Shown: positions 36,355 through 46,661 of the stretch, one piece after another
How positions within the stretch are numbered: position 1 is the first letter of the stretch
How the letters are laid out: the number at the start of each line of letters is the position of its first letter
Source: Pelagibacteraceae bacterium AG-390-C22
GTDB lineage: Bacteria; Pseudomonadota; Alphaproteobacteria; Pelagibacterales; Pelagibacteraceae
Reading direction: 5' to 3'
Length of the DNA stretch: 64,000 nucleotides
NCBI GenBank assembly: GCA_003278125.1
Contig: QCGX01000003.1
Span: 1-64,000 of the forward strand
Position numbers and translations under genes: made by a program
The notes under the pieces: model-generated
Database searches by the model: none
What the model saw: the letters and a program-made list of their open reading frames with translations, nothing else
Told to the model about the DNA's origin: nothing

Positions 36355-37098
36355 ATGGAATCAAATAATTTAGATCAAATTTCTATAGATATTCCAAATT
36401 ATAAGGGCCCGCTAGAAACTTTGCTTGATTTAGCGAAAAATCAAAAAGTTGATCTTGCTGAAATATCCGTCACTATTCTTGCAGATCAATTTTTAAATTA
36501 TATTAAAGATAATAAAGATTTAAATTTAGAAACTGCATCGGAGTATTTGCTTATGGCTACCTGGTTAGCATATCTTAAATCTAAATTATTATTACCAGAA
36601 CAAGAAGATGATGACTTTAAAGCATTAGAAGTTGCTGAAAGGCTAAAAATTCAATTAAAGAAATTAGAATTAATAAGGATTCTTTCAGATCAGATGTTAC
36701 AAAAAAAAAGATTAGGTGTCCATATTTTTACCAGAGGCATGAAAGGTGGGATTAGATCAATTAATACTCCTATATATAACATTTCACTTTATGAGTTACT
36801 TAAAACATATTCTAATATTCAAATGCAAAAAACTTTTCAAACAATTAATATTCCTAAATTGCCAGTTTTATCTACTGAAGAGGGAATAAAACAAATTAAA
36901 AAAAATATGAACAATATTAATGATTGGACAAATATTAAATCTTTAATACCAGAATTTTATTCTAACAAAAAAATGAAAAAAACAGGATTATCAGGTATAT
37001 TTGCAGCAAGTTTAGAACTTACTAAAGAGGGAGATATTCAGATCTTACAAAAAAATGTTTTTAAAGAAGTGATGATTAAAAGAAACACAAATCAATGA
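36355..37098 (+). CDS. scpA: Segregation and condensation protein A
   Basis: 247-residue kleisin that bridges the SMC head domains in chromosome condensation. The N-terminal motif YKGPLETLLDLAKNQKVDLAEISV and the EYLLMATWLAYLKSKLLLP block are characteristic. The C-terminal winged-helix part is divergent but present. It overlaps scpB by 4 nt in the conserved order nagZ-scpA-scpB-tatA. Confidence 0.94.
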   Translation: MESNNLDQISIDIPNYKGPLETLLDLAKNQKVDLAEISVTILADQFLNYIKDNKDLNLETASEYLLMATWLAYLKSKLLLPEQEDDDFKALEVAERLKIQLKKLELIRILSDQMLQKKRLGVHIFTRGMKGGIRSINTPIYNISLYELLKTYSNIQMQKTFQTINIPKLPVLSTEEGIKQIKKNMNNINDWTNIKSLIPEFYSNKKMKKTGLSGIFAASLELTKEGDIQILQKNVFKEVMIKRNTNQ

Positions 37099-37781
37099 AA
37101 AATAAAGATAAAGATAACATAATTTCATTTCCTTCAAGTATATCAAAACTTGAACGTCAGATCGAAGCAATTCTTTTTTCAGCGTCAGAACCTCTAGATA
37201 TAGAAACCATTGAACAAAGAGTCAAAACAAGTTCAGATATAAAAAAAATTTTGGAAAAAATAAAAGACAACTATAAAAACAGAGGAATAAATTTAGTTTG
37301 CATAAAAAATAAATGGTCTTTTAGAACAGCAGAAAATTTATCAAAACTCATGTCTCTACAAAAATCTACTCAAAAAAAATTATCAAAGGCTACAATCGAA
37401 ACCTTAGCAATTATTGTTTATCATCAACCGGTAACAAGATCTGAGATAGAGGAAATCCGCGGTGTATCATTTGGATCAAATACATTAGAAATTTTATTAG
37501 AACTTGACTGGGTACGACCGGCTGGCAGGAAAGATGTTCCAGGGAAACCTATTCAATATGCAACAACCGAGAATTTTTTAAATCACTTTAATATTCAAAA
37601 ATTATCTGATTTGCCTACAGTAGATGAATTAAGCTCAGCAGGTTTAATTGACACTTCAACTATAGACCAATCAATATTTGGAACAGGAAAATTTTTTAAA
37701 GAACAGTCAATGAATGAGAAACAGAATATCTATGAAGATATTGAAAACGCAATTAAGAAAGCTCCAGAAACAGATAAATAA
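37095..37781 (+). CDS. scpB: Segregation and condensation protein B
   Basis: 228-residue partner of ScpA with two winged-helix domains. The LERQIEAILFSASEPLDIETIE start and the SKATIETLAIIVYHQPVTRSEIEEIRGV block (about 99-126) are family hallmarks, as is GRKDVPGKPIQYATTENFLNHFNI. The acidic, glutamine-rich tail is variable. A 45-nt gap then leads to tatA. Confidence 0.95.
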   Translation: MKNKDKDNIISFPSSISKLERQIEAILFSASEPLDIETIEQRVKTSSDIKKILEKIKDNYKNRGINLVCIKNKWSFRTAENLSKLMSLQKSTQKKLSKATIETLAIIVYHQPVTRSEIEEIRGVSFGSNTLEILLELDWVRPAGRKDVPGKPIQYATTENFLNHFNIQKLSDLPTVDELSSAGLIDTSTIDQSIFGTGKFFKEQSMNEKQNIYEDIENAIKKAPETDK

Positions 37782-37826
37782 AAAAGATATCTATTTAATC
37801 TAAATTATTGTATATAATTATTTATT

Positions 37827-38024
37827 ATGGGAATTAGTTTTTGGCAAATAGCTATAGTAGTAGTAATTGTAGTTTTGCTCTTTGGAAGGGGCAAGATATC
37901 CAGTTTAATGGGAGATGTTGCTAAAGGTATTAAAAGTTTTAAAAGAGGTATGTCTGACGACTCTTCTTCAAACACCGATGACAACAAAACCAATTCAGAC
38001 AATTCTGATTCCGAAAATAAATAA
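37827..38024 (+). CDS. tatA: Sec-independent translocase subunit TatA
   Basis: 65 residues: one N-terminal membrane helix ([16 protein letters not shown]), the hallmark FGRGK hinge, an amphipathic helix ([19 protein letters not shown]) and an acidic/polar tail. It forms the pore component of the Tat system exporting folded proteins. It is at the head of tatABC; tatB follows after 5 nt. Confidence 0.95.
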   Translation: MGISFWQIAIVVVIVVLLFGRGKISSLMGDVAKGIKSFKRGMSDDSSSNTDDNKTNSDNSDSENK

Positions 38025-38029
38025 TCAAA

Positions 38030-38263
38030 ATGCCTCAAATTGGTTGGTTAGAGATTTTAGCAGTTGTTATAATTGCTATTTTAGTTTTAGGCCCTAAAGA
38101 ATTTCCTATCGCGCTAAAAAAAATTGGATCATATATAGGAAAACTAAAAAATACTTTTAGCAGTTTTCAGAGAGAAATATCATCAGTAACTAATGAAATT
38201 GATATAGAAAACAATATAACTAAAGATCAAAATTCAGAAAAAAAAGATAAAAAAGATGACTAA
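38030..38263 (+). CDS. tatB: Sec-independent translocase subunit TatB
   Basis: 77 residues, short for TatB. The N-terminus IGWLEILAVVIIAILVLGPKEFP has the TatB-type LGPKE(F/L)P hinge, followed by an amphipathic helix and a charged tail. With TatC it forms the twin-arginine signal receptor. It overlaps tatC by 8 nt. Confidence 0.93.
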   Translation: MPQIGWLEILAVVIIAILVLGPKEFPIALKKIGSYIGKLKNTFSSFQREISSVTNEIDIENNITKDQNSEKKDKKDD

Positions 38264-39017
38264 TTCAAATTCTTTTACTAGTCATTTTGTTGAACTGAGG
38301 TCACGACTTTTAAAGTCAATAATATTTATTTTCGTTATCTTTATTATTTCTTATATTTTTGCTGAGCAAATTTATAATTTTCTAGTAGAGCCTTATGCTA
38401 ACGCAGTAAAAGATGATGATAATTCTAGAAGACTTATCTTTACTGCTTTACATGAGACGTTTATTGCTTATTTAAAAGTAGCTTTTTTTGCTGCTATTTT
38501 TTTTGGAAGTCCAGTTTTATTGATACAGATATACAAATTCATTGCGCCAGGCCTCTATAAAAATGAAAAAAAAGCTTTACTACCATACCTTATATTTACT
38601 CCAATTCTTTTTTTATTCGGTGGTCTGCTAGTTTATTACCTGATAATGCCTCTTGCCATCAAGTTTTTTTTATCTTTTGAGTCTATTGGGACTAATACAA
38701 GTTTACCAATTCAACTAGAGGCAAAAGTAAATGAATATTTATCTTTAATCATGAGATTAATCTTTGCATTTGGAATAAGTTTTCAACTTCCAATACTTTT
38801 AAATTTATTGGCTAAAATAGGTGTGGTTAACTCAACCTATTTAAAAAAAACCAGAAGATATGTTATAGTTATTATTTTTACAGCAGCAGCAATATTAACA
38901 CCTCCAGATCCTATTACTCAAATTGGTCTGGCTATACCATTATTATTACTTTATGAATTGTCTATATTAACAGTGAAGTTTACTGAAAAAAAAGATAAAG
39001 TAGTAGAAGATGCATAA
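38256..39017 (+). CDS. tatC: Sec-independent translocase subunit TatC
   Basis: 253 residues with six membrane helices. The N-terminal SHFVELRSRLLKSIIF block and the later FIAPGLYKNEKKALLPY loop (about 91) are the TatC signature contacts for the twin-arginine peptide. It overlaps tatB and serS by 8 nt each. At least one candidate client is encoded in this window: the M48 protease at 52549. Confidence 0.96.
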   Translation: MTNSNSFTSHFVELRSRLLKSIIFIFVIFIISYIFAEQIYNFLVEPYANAVKDDDNSRRLIFTALHETFIAYLKVAFFAAIFFGSPVLLIQIYKFIAPGLYKNEKKALLPYLIFTPILFLFGGLLVYYLIMPLAIKFFLSFESIGTNTSLPIQLEAKVNEYLSLIMRLIFAFGISFQLPILLNLLAKIGVVNSTYLKKTRRYVIVIIFTAAAILTPPDPITQIGLAIPLLLLYELSILTVKFTEKKDKVVEDA

Positions 39018-40257
39018 TCTTAAAGATTTAAGAAAAAATTTAGAGACTTTTAAGAGGAAATTTAAAGATAGAAATTTAAATTTTGATATTGATGAATTCA
39101 ACAAATTAGATAAGGCCAATAGGGACTTAATAAATAAAAAGGAAGTTCTTGAACAAGAAAAAAAGAGCCTATCTAAATCTAAAGAAAAATCAAATTTTGA
39201 AAAATCAAAGAAGATTTCAGAGCAAATTGAAAAAATTTCAGTTGACCAAAAAAAATCTCAAAAACATATAAATCATATTGTCTTCAATCTTCCTAATATA
39301 GCACACGAAGATGTGCCAATTGGAAAAGATGAAAAACATAACAAATTAATTAAAAAAAATGGAAAACTAAAAGATTTTGGGTTTAAAATAAAATCACATG
39401 TTGATCTTGGAAAAAAGAACCAATCAATAGATTTTGACTCATCAACTAAATTGTCAGGATCAAGATTCGTAGTTCTTAAAGATAAGTTTGCATTACTGGA
39501 GAGAGCTTTAATTAACTTTATGCTAGATGTTCATGTGAATCAATTTAAATATACCGAGATATCACCGCCCCTAATTGTTAATGAAGATGTAATGTTTGGT
39601 ACAGGTCAACTTCCCAAGTTCGAGGAAGATCAATTTGAAATTAAGCTTGAGAATTCTGAAGAGAGAAAATTTTTAATTCCAACAGCTGAAGTTGTCCTTA
39701 CAAATTTAGTTAGAAAAACAAATTTAGATATTAGTGAACTTCCTCAAAGATTTGTTGCTGCTACGCCATGCTTTAGGAAAGAAGCAGGTAGCTATGGAAA
39801 AGACACAAAAGGAATGATGAGACAACATCAGTTTTATAAAGTAGAACTTGTTAGCATAGTCGAACCAAAACATTGCATTACAGAGTTAGATAGGATGCTC
39901 AATTGTGCTGAAGAGATTTTAAAAAAACTAGAAATTCCCTATCAAGTTGTCCTTTTATCATCTGGAGATATGGGTTTTAGTGCTGAAAAAACTTTTGATA
40001 TTGAGGTTTGGATACCTTCAGAAAAAAAATACAGAGAAATTTCGAGCTGTTCATCTTGTGGATCTTTTCAGGCCAGAAGAATGGGAGCAAAATATAAAAC
40101 ATCTAGTGGTAATGAGTATGTTGGAACTCTAAATGGATCTGGTTTAGCCGCAGGAAGATTAATGATAGCCTTGATAGAAAATAATCAAAATGAAGATGGA
40201 TCAATTACCATTCCAAATATTTTAAAAAAATACATGAATAATTTAGATAAAATTTGA
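39010..40257 (+). CDS. serS: Seryl-tRNA synthetase
   Basis: 415-residue class II synthetase. An N-terminal antiparallel coiled coil (about 25-105, rich in K/E) contacts the tRNA long arm. The catalytic core shows TGQLPKFEEDQFEI, PTAEVVLTNL, the motif 2 region CFRKEAGSYGKDTKGMMRQHQF (about 256) and motif 3 NGSGLAAGRLMIALIEN (about 376). It overlaps tatC by 8 nt, and its downstream neighbour is yajC. Confidence 0.96.
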   Translation: MHNLKDLRKNLETFKRKFKDRNLNFDIDEFNKLDKANRDLINKKEVLEQEKKSLSKSKEKSNFEKSKKISEQIEKISVDQKKSQKHINHIVFNLPNIAHEDVPIGKDEKHNKLIKKNGKLKDFGFKIKSHVDLGKKNQSIDFDSSTKLSGSRFVVLKDKFALLERALINFMLDVHVNQFKYTEISPPLIVNEDVMFGTGQLPKFEEDQFEIKLENSEERKFLIPTAEVVLTNLVRKTNLDISELPQRFVAATPCFRKEAGSYGKDTKGMMRQHQFYKVELVSIVEPKHCITELDRMLNCAEEILKKLEIPYQVVLLSSGDMGFSAEKTFDIEVWIPSEKKYREISSCSSCGSFQARRMGAKYKTSSGNEYVGTLNGSGLAAGRLMIALIENNQNEDGSITIPNILKKYMNNLDKI

Positions 40258-40304
40258 TTATTATTCTCTTGTTTAACTAACTCTTTTATTATAATTATCC
40301 TTTA

Positions 40305-40589
40305 ATGAGCGGCCAAGGAATAGCACAATTCATACCACTAATTTTAATTTTTGTGATTTTTTACTTTTTTTTAATTAGACCACAACAAAAAAGAGTAAAA
40401 GAACATAAAGCTATGGTTCAATCTTTAAAGAGAGGAGATGAAATAGTTACCTCAGGAGGAATTATAGGAACAATCGATAGAGTAATGGAAGATGATCGTA
40501 TCGAAGTAATTATTGGTGAAAATGTTAAAGTTCAAGTCATAAAAACAACAATAACTAGTTTACTTAAAAAAGAAGAAGTTAAAAAATAA
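40305..40589 (+). CDS. yajC: Preprotein translocase subunit YajC
   Basis: 94 residues: one membrane helix (FIPLILIFVIFYFFLIRPQQKR) followed by a small soluble domain with the family signature VQSLKRGDEIVTSGGIIGTI. It associates with SecDF. It sits directly before secD; surE, pcm and nlpD-type genes often found between serS and yajC in other alphaproteobacteria are absent here. Confidence 0.95.
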   Translation: MSGQGIAQFIPLILIFVIFYFFLIRPQQKRVKEHKAMVQSLKRGDEIVTSGGIIGTIDRVMEDDRIEVIIGENVKVQVIKTTITSLLKKEEVKK

Positions 40590-40598
40590 TTCTTTTTC

Positions 40599-42143
40599 GT
40601 GTTAAATTTTTCTAAAATAAATATTCTTTCAATCTATTTAATCTTTTTATTTATATCTTTTTTCTCAATATTAAATTTTCAAAATGAAAAAGATCCTTTA
40701 ATTAATAAAAAAGTTAATTTGGGTTTAGATTTACAGGGTGGATCTTATCTTCTTTTAGAAATTGATTCTGATCCTTTAATTCAAGAAAAAATACAATCGA
40801 AAGTTATACCTTTAAAAAAGTTGTTAAAAAAAAATAATTTAAATTATTCGAATTTTACAATTAATAAACAAGATTTAATTTTTTCTTTAAATGATGTTGA
40901 GAAATTTAAGTTGTTACTTTTTTCTAAAAAAGATAATTTTTTAAATCCTTATATTGATAAATATAACTCTTTTGAATTAGATTTAGAAATTTTAGAAAAT
41001 AATAATGTACGAGTTTTATTTTCAAAATATGGTTTACTAACGATAAATAATTCAGCTTTAAAACAATCTATAGAAATAGTTAGACGTAGAATTGATGACG
41101 TTGGTACTAAAGAGCCAACAATTTTACAAAGAGGCGATAAAAGAATTTTAGTTGAATTGCCTGGTTTAAAAAATCCAGAAAGAATTAAAAACCTTTTAGG
41201 ACAAACAGCTCAATTAAATTTTAGACTAGTTGCTGATAATGAAGAATTTGGAGTAGACCAATTAATCTCAGAAAATGGTGAAGAACTAAATGTTAGCAAA
41301 AGAATAGTAATGAGTGGTGAAAACTTAATTGATGCTCAACCTAATTTTAATAATCAATCAAATGAACCTACCGTATCTTTCACTCTAGATAGATTAGGAG
41401 CACAAAAATTCGGCAGAACAACCACTGACAATGTGGGAAAAAGATTAGCTATAGTTTTAGATGGAAAAATTGTAAGCGCACCTTCAATAAATGAGCCTAT
41501 AACTTCTGGTAGCGGAATGATTTCCGGAAATTTTTCTTTTCAAGAGGCAACAGATTTAGCTTTATTATTAAGATCAGGAGCTTTACCGACTCCTCTAGAC
41601 GTTGTAGAGGAAAGAACCGTAGGACCTGATTTGGGAGAAGATTCAATAAAGTCAGGGATAACGTCTTTAGTTATTGGATTTGTTTTAGTTATTTTTTTCA
41701 TGATTTATAAATACAAAATATTTGGTTTAGTAGCGAATTTAGCTTTGATTGCAAATTTAATTATGCTTGTAGGTGTCTTAACTATTCTAGAAGCAACTTT
41801 GACATTACCTGGTATCGCTGGAATAATCTTAACCGTTGGTATGGCAGTAGACGCGAATGTACTTATATTTGAAAGAATAAAAGAGGAATTAAAAACCGAA
41901 AAATCGATAATACATGCTTTTGATATTGGTTATACTAAAGCTAAAATTACCGTTCTTGACGCAAATATTACCACACTAATTGCAGCAGTTATACTTTTTG
42001 CTTTTGGATCTGGTCCTGTTAAAGGTTTTGCAATTACACTTGGAATTGGAATCATAACGACTTTATATTCAGCGTATTTTTTGGCTAGACATTTGACTTC
42101 AATGATTGTTTTAAAAAAAAAGGAAGGTGAGATTAATCTTTAA
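40599..42143 (+). CDS. secD: Protein translocase subunit SecD
   Basis: 514-residue RND-family membrane protein that pulls secreted proteins through SecYEG using the proton gradient. GTG start. Motifs: LGLDLQGGSYLLLEID (about 42), the P1 periplasmic region, PTVSFTLDRLGAQKF, LRSGALPTPLDVVEERTVGPDLG, and the membrane motif GMAVDANVLIFERIKEEL with its Asp. About 100 residues shorter than the E. coli protein. It overlaps secF by 1 nt. Confidence 0.95.
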   Translation: MLNFSKINILSIYLIFLFISFFSILNFQNEKDPLINKKVNLGLDLQGGSYLLLEIDSDPLIQEKIQSKVIPLKKLLKKNNLNYSNFTINKQDLIFSLNDVEKFKLLLFSKKDNFLNPYIDKYNSFELDLEILENNNVRVLFSKYGLLTINNSALKQSIEIVRRRIDDVGTKEPTILQRGDKRILVELPGLKNPERIKNLLGQTAQLNFRLVADNEEFGVDQLISENGEELNVSKRIVMSGENLIDAQPNFNNQSNEPTVSFTLDRLGAQKFGRTTTDNVGKRLAIVLDGKIVSAPSINEPITSGSGMISGNFSFQEATDLALLLRSGALPTPLDVVEERTVGPDLGEDSIKSGITSLVIGFVLVIFFMIYKYKIFGLVANLALIANLIMLVGVLTILEATLTLPGIAGIILTVGMAVDANVLIFERIKEELKTEKSIIHAFDIGYTKAKITVLDANITTLIAAVILFAFGSGPVKGFAITLGIGIITTLYSAYFLARHLTSMIVLKKKEGEINL

Positions 42144-43051
42144 TGAATAGAAATATAAATTTTTCTGCAAAATTTAAATTAGCTAATATTTTATCTTTAT
42201 TTATTTTTATAATAAGTATTTTATTTATATTATTTAAAGGTCTTAATTATGGTATTGATTTTAAAGGCGGAACACTAATAGAGTTAAGATCAAATAATAC
42301 AAACGTAAATATATCCGAAATAAGAGCTTCTTTAAATTCAATGAATTTAGGAGACGTTAATGTCAAAGAATTTGGTAAAAAAGGAGATTATCTAATTAAG
42401 GTCGAAGCTAAAGCTGGAAATAATAATGAACTTATACCTGAAATTAAAAAAACTCTAATTAATAATTTAAACGCAGAAATAAATTTTAGAAGGGTGGAAA
42501 ATGTTGGTCCAAAAGTAAGTTCTGAGCTATTACAGTCAGGAATAATCGCTATATCTTTATCTTTAGCAGCGATGCTTTTTTATATTTGGATAAGATTTGA
42601 GTGGCAGTTTAGCATTGGATCAATCGTAGCATTATTTCATGATGTGATAATAACCATAGGAATATTTTCGATTTTGTCTTTAGAAATTAATCTCTCTATA
42701 ATAGCAGCAGTTTTAACAATAGTGGGATATTCTATGAACGATACTGTTGTAATATATGATCGTATTAGAGAAAATTTAAATAAACATACGCAACTAAATA
42801 TTAGTGAAACAGCTAATCTTTCTATTAATGAAACTTTATCTAGAACAATTATTACTTCAGTAACTACTTTGTTAGCTTTACTGTCTATTTATATATTGGG
42901 AGGAGAAATTCTTAGAGGTTTTTCTTTTGCAATGATACTTGGAGTTTTAATTGGAACATATTCATCCATTTTTGTAGCAGCTCCAGTTTTAAAATTTTTT
43001 AAAGTCAGCTATAAAACTTTAGAAAAAAAAGAAGAAAAAATAGTTCCTTGA
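42143..43051 (+). CDS. secF: Protein translocase subunit SecF
   Basis: 302 residues, partner of SecD. The N-terminal helix is followed by GIDFKGGTLIELR, and the later membrane part has YSMNDTVVIYDRIRENL (the SecF counterpart of the SecD DANV motif) and SVTTLLALLSIYILGG. Its stop codon directly abuts the stop of the convergent PuuD-like gene, with no space between them. Confidence 0.95.
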   Translation: MNRNINFSAKFKLANILSLFIFIISILFILFKGLNYGIDFKGGTLIELRSNNTNVNISEIRASLNSMNLGDVNVKEFGKKGDYLIKVEAKAGNNNELIPEIKKTLINNLNAEINFRRVENVGPKVSSELLQSGIIAISLSLAAMLFYIWIRFEWQFSIGSIVALFHDVIITIGIFSILSLEINLSIIAAVLTIVGYSMNDTVVIYDRIRENLNKHTQLNISETANLSINETLSRTIITSVTTLLALLSIYILGGEILRGFSFAMILGVLIGTYSSIFVAAPVLKFFKVSYKTLEKKEEKIVP

Positions 43052-43654
43052 TTAGTAAAGGTTTTGAGCAGCAACCATTGTGAGAAGCATTGGAAAAGAT
43101 AGCAAAGTGTTTGTTCTTGAAAACAGCATAGCAGTTTTTGCAGATTTAGCTTTTTCTTCTGGCGTACATTCAACAATTCCTAAAGCTTTTTTTTGATTTG
43201 GCCAAATTACAAACCATACATTGTAAGCCATAATTATTCCAAGCCACATTCCAATACCTATAGATGTACTTTTTGGATCAGAAGCACCAATCCCTAAAAT
43301 CATTGCTTGGTGAACATATCCTTGAAGGTAAGCAACTATTAAACCTGAAACTATTGTTACTAAGGCAGCCCATCTAAACCAAAATAAAGCTTTTGGGGCA
43401 ATTACTTTTCCAATTGCAGGTTTTTGTTCATCCGGAATATTAGGCATTGATGGGATTTGAACAAAATTAAAATACCATAATAGTCCAATCCACATTATCC
43501 CACTTAAAACATGCAAATATCTAAACAACCAACTAAAGAAACTTCGGTCAAAAGCAAAACCATCTCCTCCAAAATGCAGACCTAAAAAAAGTATTAAAGC
43601 GATTGCTAAAGAGTAATGAACTGTTCTTGATAAAGATTGTAAAATGCTAACCAT
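43052..43654 (-). CDS. PuuD-type urate hydroxylase membrane domain protein
   Basis: 200 residues with five or six membrane segments and conserved His in helices (VHY at 13, LHF at 27, LHVLSGIMWIGLLWYFNF at about 48). IPSMPNIPDEQKPAIGKVIAPKALFWFRWAAL and GIIMAYNVWFVIWPNQKK are typical of the DUF989/PuuD family. In PuuD a C-terminal cytochrome c domain follows; none is present here, so electron transfer would need another protein. Urate as substrate is unproven. Monocistronic on this strand. Confidence 0.75.
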   Translation of the reverse strand: MVSILQSLSRTVHYSLAIALILFLGLHFGGDGFAFDRSFFSWLFRYLHVLSGIMWIGLLWYFNFVQIPSMPNIPDEQKPAIGKVIAPKALFWFRWAALVTIVSGLIVAYLQGYVHQAMILGIGASDPKSTSIGIGMWLGIIMAYNVWFVIWPNQKKALGIVECTPEEKAKSAKTAMLFSRTNTLLSFPMLLTMVAAQNLY

Positions 43655-43680
43655 GATTCTTTATACCATAATTTGATTAT

Positions 43681-46560
43681 TTAAGCAGTTTTTTTCATGT
43701 TAGAATTGCCTAATAATTCTCTTATAAATCTTCCAGTATAACTTTGTTCAACTTGAGACACTTTTTCTGGTGTTCCTTCAGCAATAATTTTTCCTCCATT
43801 TATTCCTCCTTCAGGTCCCATATCGATTATATGATCAGCGGTTTTGATGACATCTAAATTATGTTCTATAACTACAACAGTATTTCCAGTATTTGCAAAA
43901 GCCTGTAAAATTTCTAAAAGTTTTTTAATATCATGTGAGTGTAAACCTGTTGTTGGCTCGTCCAAAATATATAATGTTCTTCCAGTCGGTCTTTTAGATA
44001 ATTCTTTTGCTAATTTAATTCTTTGCGCCTCTCCTCCTGATAAAGTAGTAGCTTGTTGACCTATTTTCATATAGCCTAAACCAACATGTTTTAGAGTGAT
44101 TAACTTAGATTTTATATTTTGAATGTTTTCAAAAAAAACGCATCCTTCATCAACTGTCATATCCAAAACGTCTGCTATATTCTTGTTTTTAAAGCGAATT
44201 TCTAGAGTTTCTCTATTGTATCTAGCTCCTTTGCAAGTATCGCAAGGAATAAACACATCTGGAAGAAAATGCATTTCATAAGTAATTACACCATCACCTT
44301 CACATGTTTCACATCTGCCACCTTTTACATTAAAAGAATATCTTCCTACTTTATAGCCTCTAGCTTTTGATTCTGGCAAAGCCGCAAACCATTCTCTGAT
44401 TGGCCCAAAGGCTCCAGTGTAGGTAGCAGGATTTGATCTTGGCGTTCTTCCGATAGGGGATTGATCTATATCAATTATTTTATCAATTAATTCAGTTCCT
44501 TTAAAACCTGTAAAAGCTTTAGGAACTTTTCTACTTTTATTTTTATTTAGTATTAAATTGAACGCGTTATATAATGTTTGCAGTATTAAGGTTGATTTTC
44601 CACTTCCTGAAACTCCTGTAACACAAGTAAAAGTTCCAACAGGTATTTTTAAATTAACCTTTTTTAAATTATTTCCTGTCGCTCCACTTATTTCTATAAA
44701 TCTTCCATTTTTCGCTGTTCTTCGTTTTCTTGGAATTGAAATAAATTTTTTACCTGAAAGATAATCTCCAGTAATACTTTTTTTATTTTCAATAATTTCA
44801 TTAACTTTTCCTTCAGCAACAATTTGACCTCCATTTAACCCAGCCTCGGGACCTATATCTATAATATGATCTGAACTTTCCATGGTTTCTATATCATGCT
44901 CAACAACAATAACGGTGTTCCCTAAATCTCTTAATTTTTTTAAAGCTGCAATTAATTTTTTGTTGTCTCTTTGATGTAGTCCTATCGAAGGTTCGTCCAA
45001 TACATATAAGACACCAGTCAGTCCAGAGCCAATCTGAGAGGCTAATCTTATTCGTTGAGCTTCACCACCTGATAAGGTTCCAGACTCACGAGATAAAGTT
45101 AAATAGTTTAATCCCACATTAAGTAAGAAATTTAATCTTTCATTAATTTCCTTTAAAATGTGTTGCGCAATTTTATTTTCTCTTTCAGTTAAAACATTTG
45201 TTAGATTAGCAAACCATTTCTGCGCATCATCAATTGATTTTTCAGTAATTTCACTAATATTAAGTGAATTAATTTTAATACAAAGAGCTTCATCTTTTAA
45301 TCTCATTCCTTTGCACTTTTCGCAATTAGACTCACTTTGGTATTGGGAGATCTCTTCTCTTTTCCATTCACTGTCTGTTTCTAAATAACGTCTTTCTAAA
45401 TTATTGACTACACCTTCAAATGTTTTTTTCGTACTATAAGATTCATAACCATCATCATAAGAAAATTTTATTTCTTCTTCATCTGAACCATATAAAATTA
45501 CATCTTGTATTTTTTTAGGTATTTTTCTCCACTGATCAGAAAGAGAAAATTTATAGTGTTTAGCTAAAGAAGATAATGTTTGAGCATAATACATGGATGT
45601 TGATTTTGACCATGGTTCTACTGCTCCATCTTGTAAACTTTTTTTAGGGTCAGGTATTACTAAATTGGGATCTACATTTAAATTATGCCCAATACCTTCA
45701 CATTCTTCACAAGCGCCAAAAGGTGAATTAAAAGAAAATAGTCTTGGTTCAATTTCTTCTATGGTAAAGCCACTTTCTGGACAAGAAAACTTAGAGGAAA
45801 AAGTTATGCTATCAAGTTTTCTAAATTTTTTAGGCAACGTTTCATTTTCATATTCAACAATTAAAAGTCCATTTGATAAATTCACCGCTGTTTCCACACT
45901 ATCGGCCAGTCTGTTTCCTAAATTTGAATTTAAGATAACTCTATCCACAACTACCGAGATGTCATGTTTAACTTTTTTATTAAGGTTAGGAAAATCATCA
46001 ATATTAATATAGTTTCCATCAACTTTAAGCCTTGAGAATCCTCTTTTTTTGTAATTTAAGATTTCTTTTTTATATTCACCTTTTCTACCTCTGACTACAG
46101 GAGCTAATAAATATATAGTAATATCTTTAGGTAGTTTTTTAATCTTATCTACCATTTCACTTATAGACTGAGAAACAATTGGTTTACCTGTAAAAGGAGA
46201 ATAAGGAACCCCAACTCTAGCAAACAAAACACGCATATAGTCATATATTTCAGTAACAGTAGCAACTGTTGATCTCGGGTTTTTTGAGGTGTTTTTTTGC
46301 TCAATTGAAATTGCAGGACTTAAACCTTCAATTAAATCTACCTTTGGTTTTTTCATCTTATCTAAAAATTGCCTAGCATAAGAAGATAGACTTTCTACGT
46401 AACGTCTTTGTCCTTCTGCATATATAGTATCGAATGCTAAAGATGATTTTCCAGATCCAGATAAACCTGTAATGACCACTAATTTCTCTTTTGGTATTTC
46501 TAGAGAAACATTTTTTAGATTGTGTTCTTTAGCGCCTTTTATAACGATTTTTTTCAACAT
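43681..46560 (-). CDS. uvrA: UvrABC system protein A
   Basis: 959-residue damage-recognition ATPase of nucleotide excision repair. Two ABC units: Walker [10 protein letters not shown] (about 32) and GVSGSGKST (about 640). Signatures are [16 protein letters not shown] and [16 protein letters not shown]. Zinc modules are formed by CPESGF...CEECEG, CEKCKG and CETCEG...CDTCKG. Length matches the family. It is divergent from ssb with a 101-bp intergenic region. Confidence 0.97.
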   Translation of the reverse strand: MLKKIVIKGAKEHNLKNVSLEIPKEKLVVITGLSGSGKSSLAFDTIYAEGQRRYVESLSSYARQFLDKMKKPKVDLIEGLSPAISIEQKNTSKNPRSTVATVTEIYDYMRVLFARVGVPYSPFTGKPIVSQSISEMVDKIKKLPKDITIYLLAPVVRGRKGEYKKEILNYKKRGFSRLKVDGNYINIDDFPNLNKKVKHDISVVVDRVILNSNLGNRLADSVETAVNLSNGLLIVEYENETLPKKFRKLDSITFSSKFSCPESGFTIEEIEPRLFSFNSPFGACEECEGIGHNLNVDPNLVIPDPKKSLQDGAVEPWSKSTSMYYAQTLSSLAKHYKFSLSDQWRKIPKKIQDVILYGSDEEEIKFSYDDGYESYSTKKTFEGVVNNLERRYLETDSEWKREEISQYQSESNCEKCKGMRLKDEALCIKINSLNISEITEKSIDDAQKWFANLTNVLTERENKIAQHILKEINERLNFLLNVGLNYLTLSRESGTLSGGEAQRIRLASQIGSGLTGVLYVLDEPSIGLHQRDNKKLIAALKKLRDLGNTVIVVEHDIETMESSDHIIDIGPEAGLNGGQIVAEGKVNEIIENKKSITGDYLSGKKFISIPRKRRTAKNGRFIEISGATGNNLKKVNLKIPVGTFTCVTGVSGSGKSTLILQTLYNAFNLILNKNKSRKVPKAFTGFKGTELIDKIIDIDQSPIGRTPRSNPATYTGAFGPIREWFAALPESKARGYKVGRYSFNVKGGRCETCEGDGVITYEMHFLPDVFIPCDTCKGARYNRETLEIRFKNKNIADVLDMTVDEGCVFFENIQNIKSKLITLKHVGLGYMKIGQQATTLSGGEAQRIKLAKELSKRPTGRTLYILDEPTTGLHSHDIKKLLEILQAFANTGNTVVVIEHNLDVIKTADHIIDMGPEGGINGGKIIAEGTPEKVSQVEQSYTGRFIRELLGNSNMKKTA

Positions 46561-46661
46561 ATTTTTTTTATAAAATAATAATGATCTTATATTTATTAAT
46601 CAATTATGATATAAGTATTAAAACTTTTAATAAATAAAATCACAAATTTAGTCAAAATATT

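Noticed and set aside
42110-42125. Possible frameshift at a poly-A run near the end of secD
   Set aside because: The frame runs through to a stop coupled to secF, and the protein end is plausible.
45593-46012. 139-residue forward open frame inside uvrA
   Set aside because: uvrA is certain on the reverse strand, and the frame has no start context or recognisable domain.
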